The position numbers were made by a program, and so were the translations under genes. A DNA stretch of 64,000 nt, from the NCBI GenBank assembly GCA_013115145.1, contig JAAPAO010000091.1, forward strand, positions 19,300 to 83,299, in the 5' to 3' direction. Each line of letters starts with the position of its first letter. The stretch's first letter is position 1. This DNA is from Perkinsus chesapeaki (lineage: Eukaryota > Perkinsozoa > Perkinsida > Perkinsidae). The notes below the pieces were generated by a model that saw only the letters and a list, made by a program, of their open reading frames with translations, was not told where the DNA came from and made no database searches. Shown here one piece after another: positions 55,092-64,000 of this stretch.

Positions 55092-55830
55092 GCTCTCTCG
55101 GGTCTCTTGCTGCTGTGTATGGTATGACCCAGCAATTCAAGGGGGAGCATATTACAGAACGTCCAAACAAGAGAGGCTCCCCGAGCGGTAGGATGGCCCA
55201 TTACAATTATTGATAACTCAGTTGTGTTAGATGAGCGCCATTGGCAATCACCGCCAGGACGGGAGCATCGCCGAGGCCCATCTAGCCCGTCAACCGTCAA
55301 GAGGTCCGGTCGTTGACGATTGGTTGCTGTCGATGCCAATGCTGCCATGTCCACACTTAACGCCTGTTGTTCCATTTAATTGTCCGGAGTTATCATCTCA
55401 GTTAATAGCGGGAAACACAACACAGCAGTCGATAAGGTGGATATCATCATCGTCTCTGGCCGATAAGGTCGATAGCGAAATTCGGTGAACGATTTCACGC
55501 TAACATATCACAGTTCGGAAAGCACCGACTTGTTGGCAGAAAGACAGAACATAAAATGACTTTGCGTATCCAAGGGAGAGACATTTTGACCGTGACTCTC
55601 TATCGCCGTACTAACCCAACACGCCTCAAGCTGTTGTAAAAATACATTCCTGAAATGGGGAGTCCAGAGCGAACTCCGCAATGAAACATAACATATTTGC
55701 TTAGACTTGAGCGAAACTACTCAGGACATCGGGTGGGCGCCAAGCATATGGTTACGTTGGATCTGAGCTTTCTGTTGATGTGGATTGCCTGAGGCGCTGG
55801 ATAGACAATAACGATGGCACGAAAGCTATC
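55092..55830. other. Convergent intergenic region
   Basis: Between the presumed end of the WW gene (+) and the 3' end of the secreted-type gene (-). Only short frames are present; I see no motif, repeat or RNA gene. The last WW-gene exon might extend slightly into it. Confidence 0.4.
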
Positions 55831-57721
55831 CTACCACTTTATTTGCTCCTCTGACTTTACCGGCTCTCCACTCGGCGACTCGGATAGCTCCTCCGACAAA
55901 GCCGTCGAGAGAGAATCCTCTCCAGTCTCTACAAAAAGGGACGAATCCTCTTCCAATCCTGTGGCCTCGTTAATCATGGTCTGGATTGCGTCAACTAGGC
56001 TATCCGTGTAGACCATCTTTATCCCTAGCTGGGACTCGATGGTACGGGCCAGCCTGAAGGTCAGCCGCTCCGGCCGAGAGGCAGACAAACACTTACTCAA
56101 CTTCATCGTCCTTCAAATCTTTCGAATTGTAAATGACGACTACTGGTGCCTTCTCAGAAGTAACTGCTTGTGAATCGCCACTGACAGTGCTTAGAAGCTC
56201 CTTCACCGTAGCCGATAATTCCCCAGCATACCCGACATCAGAAACCGTGACAGGCCTAAAAAGCATAGTTAGTACGACACAGAACCTACAAATAATCAAA
56301 CACGCAGAAGGGACCGATTCCTTCCGGAGATCTACTGTAGAGAAAGGCCGCGGAGGTGCAGCGCAGTTGGCTTACTTTTTCTCGCTCTTCTTTCCATTTA
56401 TCGGTAACACACGGAACCTGGCGCGTATCACATCCAGAATCTCTTTCATATCTTTGCGTACGGCCAACTCGTCGTACAACAGCTCATCATCTGTTACATT
56501 CTCACGGTCGTTCCTACTGGTAGCTGCCCAACGGAGATATTCGGTGATGGCCTCTTGCTCGGTGGTGCTGGCCACAGCAGCCTCTATAATTGAGTCCTCT
56601 GAATTAGCATTGCTCTTCCCCCACGATGATAGAACCACTCTACTAACATGTTGAGACAGCTTGAAGAATGCTGCGGAGGGACGGGCCATGGTGACTATCT
56701 CCGAGTAGATGTCATAGGTGATGAGGCCTCTAGTGAGGTCGACGTCACTGGCAGTGGGAGAGCGGCTCCAATGAAGACCGTGCTCACTCACGAAGTTCAT
56801 GTCGACATAGTCAGCCGCATCGGCTACCTGGCCCAACCACGGCAGACCTCCTCGGTTGTTCCTTCCCTTCTTTTCCAGGACAAGACTGTGATGGCTGTGA
56901 CTCGAGGATGATGCATTGGTACCGATTCTTCCTTCGACCGTGTACAGAGTTACCGGGTCCAAGCTGAATAAACGGAGTTCATCGATTGAGGTAGCGTCGG
57001 CCGATACGCCAAAGGTTGACCGAGAAGGACTTATGAGAAGGGACTGACCGATCATGTCAGCTCGGCTCTGTAGTGGGCTGAATTTAGCATGGCCTTCCCA
57101 TTGAATCCGTTGGCCACTGAGGCCCTGCACTACGACAGGACTCGGGCATTCTATCACCAGAGAAGTCACCGTTATGTTCCTGGAAAAAGTTATGAGACCT
57201 GCCGTCTCACCAGGGGACATCACAGGACGTTTACCGTTATCGAGTAACCATCTTTCGTCGTAGTGAACACTCACGTTTGCAGGCAAATCAGTGTACGTGG
57301 TCGCTCGCATGTCCAGCAAGAACGCCACAACATCAGAACGCCTCTGAAGCGGTTCTGAGTGGTCCATATACCGCAACAGTATGTTAACTTTGGAATGAAG
57401 CCTTGTTGGATCACTCGAACTGTCTATTAGAGTTTGCGGAATGATACCACTCATGATGTTAGCGTAGCGTCCAGGGAGTGACCAACTCGGATGCGAACCT
57501 CCAGAGAAGGAGCACCGCGGACCATGGAGTGAAGAATCACAAGTGTCCACGGAAAAGTGCTTGGGCTGTTCCGACGCTACGAGGTCTGAACGCCGAACAA
57601 GAATACGTCCGCGGAGGTTCGTTACAAACTGGTCCACTGGTGGAGGGAAAATAGCAAGGCTTGTGGCGAGGCATACGCGGAAGGATAGCGCCAGCAATCG
57701 ATGCCAGCACGCGCGGTTCAT
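55831..57721 (-). CDS. Unknown protein with signal peptide, 575 residues
   Basis: Three exons join in exact phase: 56376-57721, 56097-56255 and 55831-56053 (introns 120 and 43 nt). The ATG at 57719-57721 starts a basic-then-hydrophobic leader (LLALSFRVCLATSLAIF) typical of a signal peptide. The body to about residue 330 looks beta-rich, with Asn-Xaa-Ser/Thr sites (NVSVHYDERW, RNITVTSLV, GTNASSSS). The rest is acidic and helical (DDELLYDELAVRKDMKEIL; APVVVIYNSKDLKDDE; SLVDAIQTMINEATGLE). No transmembrane helix is obvious after the leader. An ER-lumenal or secreted protein is likely. I recognise no family; the start is the only ATG that gives the leader. Confidence 0.7.
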
Positions 57722-59994
57722 GGATAAAAAAGCTAAGGGACCACAGGGATCGGCGAGCTGGGTGGAGCAAACTCAAAAGTGGTGCAAGTTGAAGGTCTAG
57801 CCATGAGGTTCAAATATGATACCGGTGAGATGGATCCAACAGTGTGCATGACCCATGACCCAAAAGATCGACCCGTCGGGGTGCAACTTAATTTTACACG
57901 CGTTCCCTGTCGAAGAAAACGATTAATGTAAAAGCCGACATCGAACTAGAGGAACGGCTACCTAGAATATCCGAGGCTGTCAGGAATCTTACATAACGGG
58001 CTGGTCTAAAGCCGGACGGGAGGCATGCAACTTTGATGGGGAGAGCTGCGTGTCGAGCACCTGTAGAACTGTAGTAGTAACTGTCAGATGAGGCATACTA
58101 ATATCAGCATAGTCCCGAGTGTTGCCGATACAGCCCTCGATGACAACGACTCCGCCACTTCTGGTAGCAGTCGCGTGGCCGTACTCCTCGCTCCGATGTT
58201 TGAAACCACTGCACAGGGAAAGAACCTGCACGCGCAGAGAGCACGGCATAGGAGGACGGTCACAAAGTGCCACGCTACTTTCTGACAGGAATCCCCCTCG
58301 TGCACATCTCTGGTGAATGGTAGGGCCGGAAGCCACAAACGGCGCTCACATTCCAGACGGTCATCGGTACGCATCCATACACAACCGTCATCATCTATCA
58401 CTACATGAACTATACCGTACTCTTCCTCGGTGCTGCAGGTTGCGTACACTGCAGAAACACCAAGCTTGAATAGGTCACTATGCACCAAAGACCACCTAGC
58501 TTTCGAGAGGGTTTAGGGATGCGCTCCTTCCCCTGCTGTCCTGCTTCCTTCGCACCATGCCACGTCGCAAGTGTGCGTTCCTCGAGGGTTTGCATGATCG
58601 CCTAACCAGCAGAGCTGGCTGTCCGTAACATATTCGATAAATGTATCATCGATATTTCGACTTCGATTGCTAAGCGGCCACAAGGGAGTAACTGCTGTGG
58701 TCAAAATGTCACCGTTTCATCGTCGAAGCCGGAAACGCTCCTCCGTCGATGGCTGTGTTCTTCAATGGCGGGGTCGGCAAAGCCTTCCAGACTGCAAAGC
58801 AACAAAGGCTCGAAATTGCCCTCTTGCTCAACGTCGACGAAACCGCACAGAAAAACCTGAATCATCCACAGGGGGCCACATAGGGTATGGTGTGCACCGA
58901 CCTACATTCTTATCAAAAGCGGAAGACGCCGCCATTCCGAGGTAAATCGGGGGCCTTTGGGGAAGGAAGAGCTTCCGGTGCTTCGTGTGGTGACACATGC
59001 TGAGGTCGATAGCTACTCGGCCATCAATCGAAACTCGATCGCAGCAGTCAATGTGAAGGGCCTTAACCGAGCCCGTCGATTGAGCAACCTCAACTATGCA
59101 GAAGGGAACATGGGGACCTGAACCACTACGTTGAGAGGAGAAATATAATCATTCGAGTTGACGCCGCCACACTTTTCTCGCTTATGTAGTTGCGGCGGTT
59201 CAAGTCCATCTGCTCCTTATCATATTCGGCAGGATAGACTGTATCACCGAACGCTGCCAATGACACATATGTCTCCGACCTGACCAATGTGGGCTCGCCG
59301 TGGGTACTTGTTAGCTCCGAACTGGTAACTCACGGTCGCATGTGAAATGGCAGTTCTGTGATACACGGTTGAGTGGGACATAATGGAGCTTCATTTGGCT
59401 GCCCATAGCGTACTAGACCAAGGGATCTTGAAGAGATGTAAACGGGCAATACTAGGAAGCTTACGAGAACTCTTCCTTCTGGTTTACATAACAACAGGTC
59501 CCTTGTAATACAACGAGGCTGCCCCGCTGGATGGCGTCCTGGAAATGGCATGCGTCTCATACAGGTAGAGATCACTATGGTTGAGGCACGTACTAGTCGA
59601 CTGGGCTCGGAGAAGTTCGCCTTGCGTGACGCCGTTTTGGTGTCACATCTCGCCTCCTCGTAATGGTCCCCATTCCAGAACGGATTTAAAGGAAGAGCCA
59701 CTGGAGGGTGCCTCATTGGCTGGTATTACAGTAATGCTAAGAATGCCGAATGAGCAGTCGTGGAAGACTCGGGATAAATTCTCAACATTTTTTGACGACT
59801 ACTTGCTTGTCGTCATTACCATCTCAACGAAGCCAGTTGGGCATACGTACATAACGCGTCTTTTCGATAAGCGCTAGGACTATATCGAAATAAGTAGTTA
59901 GAAGTGGCGAGTAAGAACACAGTCTCTCGAAACATTCCCAAAGACGTGATACTCTAGATGTACTGGGAGCACGCTGCCCATCTCCAGCCATGAC
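57722..59994. other. Region with coding-like fragments only
   Basis: Two minus-strand stretches look coding. One is 58270-58488, with VSAVYATCSTEEEYGIVHV and an acidic VVIDDDGCVWMRTDDR segment. The other is near 59480-59640, with TSTCLNHSDLYLYETHAIS before a possible GT donor. They may be exons of one minus-strand gene between the secreted-type and coiled-coil genes, but start, stop and joints could not be established. The remainder shows no motif. Confidence 0.3.
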
Positions 59995-62193
59995 TCATAA
60001 CGCAACACGTGATGCCTGTGACACGAGTGGAGCATGCCTCAGCAGACTCAACGGATCGAAGCCTTTGCAGCCTAAAGCGGTAACAATGTGGTAGACGATC
60101 TGTTCGACAGTGGCACAGCCTACGTTGCTCGGCCTAGGACCCACGCCGCTGGATGAATCAGAGGAATAGCTCTCGTCAGAACTGCTCCTCGATGAAGATG
60201 GTGTGAGGCTGTCGGGAGCTCTGCTACTAACACTAGGATCGGTACCAAGCCCTGTCTTTATGTGTTGCACTTTATCGCCAGCGATACAGCAATAAACCCC
60301 AAGTCGTAGAGACATGTCATCAGTGTAGATTGAGGATGAAGAGTTCGTCGATCTTCGCAGAGGGTAGATGTCCTGTACAAAACCAACGACTGTACATATT
60401 ATACATTCCTGCCTTACAATAGTCTCATCGTCGTTATCGCCTTGGGCCGTGCGATAACTTCGTGGATGAACCACCCGAATGAACTCTGTCCTCCCTATGC
60501 CCTCTTGGCGGCACGGCTCGCCTTGCGCTGTCCGCCAGACACACGTAACCTGGGAAGACCCATGCAACGTGCAAGTCAGACGAGAATGGCCATACGTTGA
60601 CAGTGAAGGTCATCCCTTCAGTGTAGGGAAGGAACAACACCCGCCCCTGCCAATCACCCCTCATCGCCCCCTGCAGCGAAATCAATGATAGAGTGTTCCT
60701 GATGTGTTGACACTTACCTGCGAGTCGACAGTGCCTGATGAATCTGGGGTACTGAGTTGCGCGTAGAACATTTCTAGGCCCCATCCAGCCGAGTTTGGTA
60801 TAGGCGTTATAGAGTAAAGCTTAACTGCCACATAAGAATAGGACAGAGCCTGGTGCAACAGGGACTCCAGCTGAGCTATTCTGTCTGCATTATCGGAGGA
60901 CCTTCCCTGCTGAAGCGTTAACGGTCGAGCATGAGTTCTACGATTACTGGGATACCTTAGCGACATGTTTGGTCTGTTGTCCCTCGATAGTGCGTTGAGA
61001 CCGCCGTCGAGACGTCACACGCTCCATCATCACCTCACGCTCGCGCCGGTGTCTTTCCTTATCTGCTCTTATCTACACATGAGCACACTGTCTCCGCGGA
61101 TGGGTACAACTAATTTACATTAGTGAGTTCGCTTTCGAGAGCCTTCCGGACCTTCTTGTCATGGGTAACGCGCTGCGCAGCTCTCACAGCAGCCTCTAGC
61201 TCTCGCTCAAGATGCACCACTCTGAATAGATACGCTTACTCCTGGCTCGTAGTGGCCACTATCTCACCGCTCGTGTTCCCTGTCTAGGGCCTCCTCCAAG
61301 CCCTTAACGTATTCTTGGTTCACGTCGCTTCTTCCACTGCTCATGCTGCCGCTCCTAACCGAGTCTGCCTCACGAGCAGCCTAAGTAAGGAGTATCCCTA
61401 CTATCCAATAACCTGACTCACTTTCCTGTGAGCGTCTCTTAATTCTTCTTCTAGCTTATCATTCCTTCGAAGTGCAGCCTTCAGTTGTCGTCTCAAATCG
61501 GCGACCACCTCAGGATCAGCGTCAGGCTGACCTGTAAAAGCATCGCTGTTCAGGTGAGCAACACCTATGGTATGCCTCTGATAGTCGTCCTTTGGGCTTG
61601 CGTGCCACTTAAGCGTCTACGCGGGCCCCCGACATCAGCCCCTCCCTCCTCCCGCTTCAGTTGTGCTATCTGTCTCTCTTGCTGTATTTGCTTCTCGCGT
61701 TGTTCTGCTAATTCAGCCTCCAGTTTGGCTAGCCTTTCCAGAGTCGCCTCCGCCAAACCTTAACTCTGTTTTGTCGTTACACCATAAGGACCACAACTCA
61801 CCGACAGGCTTGAAGGTGATCCGCTGGCTGTACTCATACAGCCAATCGTTGCTGGACCACATAGGGCTTCCAGGATCCTTGCCAGCTTCGGTAAGGTTAA
61901 CAAGCAAGTCTATCCCCGACAAGGCAGAGGGATCATCAATATCAGCAAGGCAAAGTGTCATGACGATAATCTGGACTGATTCATCCTGGAACGCCGCCTC
62001 GAGCGCAGCTTACCCTTTCCTTGCGGATGTCAGTCTCAAGCTCTCGTATTCGCTGGGGGTGCACGTTGAAGTATTGCGACAACGCAGTGGGTATATTTTC
62101 ACGCGCCCCGGTGATGTCCAATGGCTCCTCAGCGGCAGTCGCGATCTGAGCGCAGCTCCTATGGACCTCATCGCTGCTTCTTGCCCTACCCAT
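59995..62193 (-). CDS. Unknown coiled-coil protein, multi-exon
   Basis: ATG at 62191-62193. The first exon ends RELETDIRKER and joins in phase to DESVQIIVMTLCLADIDDP...SQRITFKPVG. The next joint (phase 1) leads to LAEATLERLAKLEAELAEQREKQ and further coiled-coil exons (LKAALRRNDKLEEELRDAHRK; EYVKGLEEALDREHER). A basic exon (ERVTSRRRSQRTIEGQQTK) joins to GRSSDNADRIAQLESLLHQ and then, through two phase-consistent joints, to a beta-looking C-terminal domain with Cys residues (VTCVWRTAQGEPC; RQECIICTVVGFVQDIYPL). This domain is followed by a Ser-rich tail and the stop at 59995. The C-terminal domain could be C2-like, but I cannot assign it. The middle exon boundaries between 61000 and 61500 are approximate. 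Confidence 0.55.
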
Positions 62194-62653
62194 GCTTCAA
62201 AGAGCCAATAGTCTCTGGAAAACGAACTCGTTAAAGCGAAATTCTGAAGGCCTCGACGGAACTCGGGCCCCTCCGGCTCATAGTGGCCGTGAAGGTGAGT
62301 CGCTGTTTGGTTCGGAGGACACGGAGGCGGGGGCACCTATTTTAAGGTGATGAACTGTTCGCCGCTTGAAGGCGTCGGGAACAAGGTGTATAAGAACTCG
62401 GAAGAGAGTCGAAAACGAACGCTATAAATTGAGATACGAGACATCCGAAGGTGATGTTTGTATCTGGCAATGGCTGTTCAACGTGGACATTTGGTGTAAT
62501 GTCGCATGACGCTCTGTTCCATTTTTGCGCTAGCCGTTGTAGGAACTACTTCATCAAAAATCATTATTCGGAAGTTGATAGATACTTTCAATATTACGAT
62601 TGAAATTATAATTTTTTGTCCCAAAAATAGAGTTCATCTTTTATTGGTTAATT
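62194..62653. other. Intergenic, AT-rich on its right
   Basis: 460 bp between two minus-strand genes; composition becomes clearly more A+T-rich after about 62500. The open frame at 62506-62718 on the plus strand is short and AT-biased and is not supported. Confidence 0.45.
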
Positions 62654-63289
62654 TTAAGCCCACGACTGTTGAACACTTACTTTGGGTGTCGGAGCTAATT
62701 GATGTATTTCTGCTATAAGTGGATTATGCCCTTCATTATGTTTTGAATCGGTTAAAGATAAATCGCCTCGATAATAGAAGTGACTCCACATGTCCAATAA
62801 AGCCTCGCTTGCTTGCCTCACTGGTGTAACATAATCTAATATTATTTTTGTCGCTCTGCTACTCACAGAGTTCTTCTGACCGGAAACAGATAGATCACCA
62901 GATGTCATTTCATTAACCAATCGATAGAAAAGCATACAAATGCCCGTCAAGCTTTGTGCAGTAGATTTTAACTGTCGTTGAACTGAGCTATAACGAGACT
63001 CTAGTTCAGATACATGAGTCTCCAAGAGAGCTACTTTATCTTCTGCATTCATCAAAAGCGGCGACTGCGATCCAACAGACGTAGCGAATCGGATATTCTT
63101 TGGTTGCAATGGTGGTGAAGTTGTTGTTGATCGGATAGGTTCAGCATTGTGAAGTGAATGAAGCACTTCCAGGGCAGCTGCTCCTCTAATCCGAGAAGTG
63201 CTTTTTACACCTTCACGAATGAGACGTTGCATTGATGGGGAAACCATTGACTTTTCATTATCAGACGGGGATCCGTTATTAGCAGTCAT
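62654..63289 (-). CDS. Unknown 211-residue coiled-coil protein
   Basis: A single uninterrupted frame with ATG at 63287-63289. The frame is open further upstream (to 63463), but that part is hydrophobic, AT-rich and probably untranslated leader. The protein is Ser-rich at the N-terminus (NNGSPSDNEKSMVSPSMQR) and has a short coiled coil near residue 95-120 (DKVALLETHVSELESRYSS). Helical segments follow (LTGICMLFYRLVNEM; RQASEALLDMWSHFY), and it ends with a polar tail. No family recognised. A longer form starting at the upstream Met would carry a signal-anchor-like N-terminus, so the start choice matters. Confidence 0.5.
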   Translation of the reverse strand: MTANNGSPSDNEKSMVSPSMQRLIREGVKSTSRIRGAAALEVLHSLHNAEPIRSTTTSPPLQPKNIRFATSVGSQSPLLMNAEDKVALLETHVSELESRYSSVQRQLKSTAQSLTGICMLFYRLVNEMTSGDLSVSGQKNSVSSRATKIILDYVTPVRQASEALLDMWSHFYYRGDLSLTDSKHNEGHNPLIAEIHQLAPTPKVSVQQSWA

Positions 63290-63642
63290 AATAATGAAAA
63301 CTAAAAAGTAGAACACGTTCACATTGTCAAAACACAAGAAGATACGAGACAATAGTTTGAAGCTGTGAGTTATTGCAAGTGCATAAACTATAGTCCAGCT
63401 AGCATGGCTAAAACAGCATATCAGAAGGACGAGTAGGATATGAGGACACAAAGCACCCACCATGTAAAACAGTGGGAATAGCTAATGTGATTCACACAAT
63501 GACATTACTTCATCACAATTGTCTCTGGAGGACGCTAGTATCAGTGATCGATTAAACTTGATAATAATAATTAACAGACTATAATAATCTATTCATTTAC
63601 TTATTTGCAGTTCGTTGGTTAAGTAGTCCTCCATTTTCTAAA
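63290..63642. promoter_or_regulatory. Divergent AT-rich promoter region
   Basis: The region between two divergent genes. A TTATTTGCAG tract at 63601-63610, 33 nt before the plus-strand ATG, is a candidate splice or trans-splice acceptor. No gene is expected here unless the coiled-coil protein uses its longer start. Confidence 0.35.
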
Positions 63643-64000
63643 ATGCGTTCCTTCATCTTTGCGATTCTTGCTTCTGTTGCAGTGGCCACGGAAGATCCAT
63701 GTACTGAGATGTGTTCCTATATTAACGGATGCGCTGATTCTAAGTACGGATCATATTGCAAATCCTGGTTGACTAATCCTATCTGCTTTGGTTTGGCTAA
63801 AATGTCTGATGGTTCTATTTGCTTCCAACCGACTGATCCTCAGTGTAACGGTGAGCCTATCGCCTGTGATACGACGAGCACTCCAGAGGCGACCACAAGT
63901 GAAGGGCCTGTCAGCACCTCGTGGACAACTACCGAGGCCGCTGAGACCAGCACTACCGGCGCGGTGACCACTACCGAGGCCGCTGAGACCAGCACTACCG
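63643..64000 (+). CDS. Secreted Cys-rich protein with Thr/Glu tandem repeats (partial)
   Basis: ATG at 63643 opens a classic signal peptide (MRSFIFAILASVAVA, cleavage likely after it). A Cys-rich module of about 58 residues follows with eight cysteines (DPCTEMC, NGC, GSYC, PIC, SIC, PQC, IAC). Then comes a Thr/Ser/Glu-rich stalk that enters 14-residue tandem repeats (TTTEAAETSTTGAV). The frame runs off the right edge. The architecture is that of an extracellular or surface protein with a probably O-glycosylated mucin-like stalk. This is inference; the Cys module is not one I can name. Repeat codons are GC-rich compared with the AT-rich upstream region. Confidence 0.75.
   Translation, partial: MRSFIFAILASVAVATEDPCTEMCSYINGCADSKYGSYCKSWLTNPICFGLAKMSDGSICFQPTDPQCNGEPIACDTTSTPEATTSEGPVSTSWTTTEAAETSTTGAVTTTEAAETSTT
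63925..64000 (+). repeat. 42-bp coding tandem repeat, cut by window edge
   Basis: Copy 1 is 63925-63966 and copy 2 starts at 63967 and runs off the edge after 34 nt. The copies differ at one position (ACA versus ACC at the start). The unit is a multiple of three and encodes TTTEAAETSTTGAV. Confidence 0.85.

Overview
The window looks like nuclear DNA of a flagellated protist, most probably an alveolate close to Perkinsus. This is an inference, because no species marker was searched. Nearly every gene is eukaryotic and split by very short GT-AG introns, about 33-55 nt wherever I could fix both ends. The gene set combines an axonemal dynein heavy chain, elongation factor 3 (eEF3), RNA polymerase II largest subunit (RPB1), COG6, a cystinosin-type transporter and a tRNA nested in an intron. 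I joined exons by hand, using reading-frame continuity across GT...AG pairs, so boundaries given as exact were checked for phase and all others are approximate.

Layout. 1-5.9 kb is poorly coding; one minus-strand exon resembles the TSNAXIP1 N-terminal family. 5.9-9.2 kb (+) holds a trafficking-adaptor-like protein with a GAT-like helical domain, a proline-rich and coiled-coil middle, and an AP-2 alpha-ear-like C-terminus. 9.5-10.3 kb (+) is a PRA1-family protein. 10.4-26.1 kb (+) is a complete axonemal dynein heavy chain. 26.6-29.7 kb (+) is an intronless eEF3. 30.1-31.9 kb (-) is a TMEM135-like membrane protein. 32.5-41.0 kb (-) is RPB1 with about 27 CTD heptads. 41.4-42.4 kb (+) is an intronless cystinosin. 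42.5-46.4 kb (-) is COG6 with a tRNA-Pro(UGG) gene in one intron. 47.4-48.0 kb (-) is a small unknown gene and 48.4-50.0 kb (-) a TMEM144-like protein. 50.6-55.1 kb (+) is a three-WW-domain, coiled-coil protein of CEP164 type. 55.8-57.7 kb (-) is an unknown protein with a signal peptide. 57.8-60.0 kb holds only fragments. 60.0-62.2 kb (-) is an unknown coiled-coil protein and 62.7-63.3 kb (-) a small coiled-coil protein. 63.6 kb to the right edge (+) is the start of a secreted Cys-rich protein leading into Thr/Glu-rich tandem repeats.

These are mostly housekeeping genes with no operon logic. Two themes recur. One is membrane traffic (GAT/ear protein, PRA1, COG6, cystinosin). The other is cilia (dynein, CEP164-like WW protein, TSNAXIP1-like exon). 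The observations most worth following are the GAT-coiled-coil-ear architecture and the CTD array of RPB1, which is cut by six short introns all at the same nucleotide of the heptad codon pattern.
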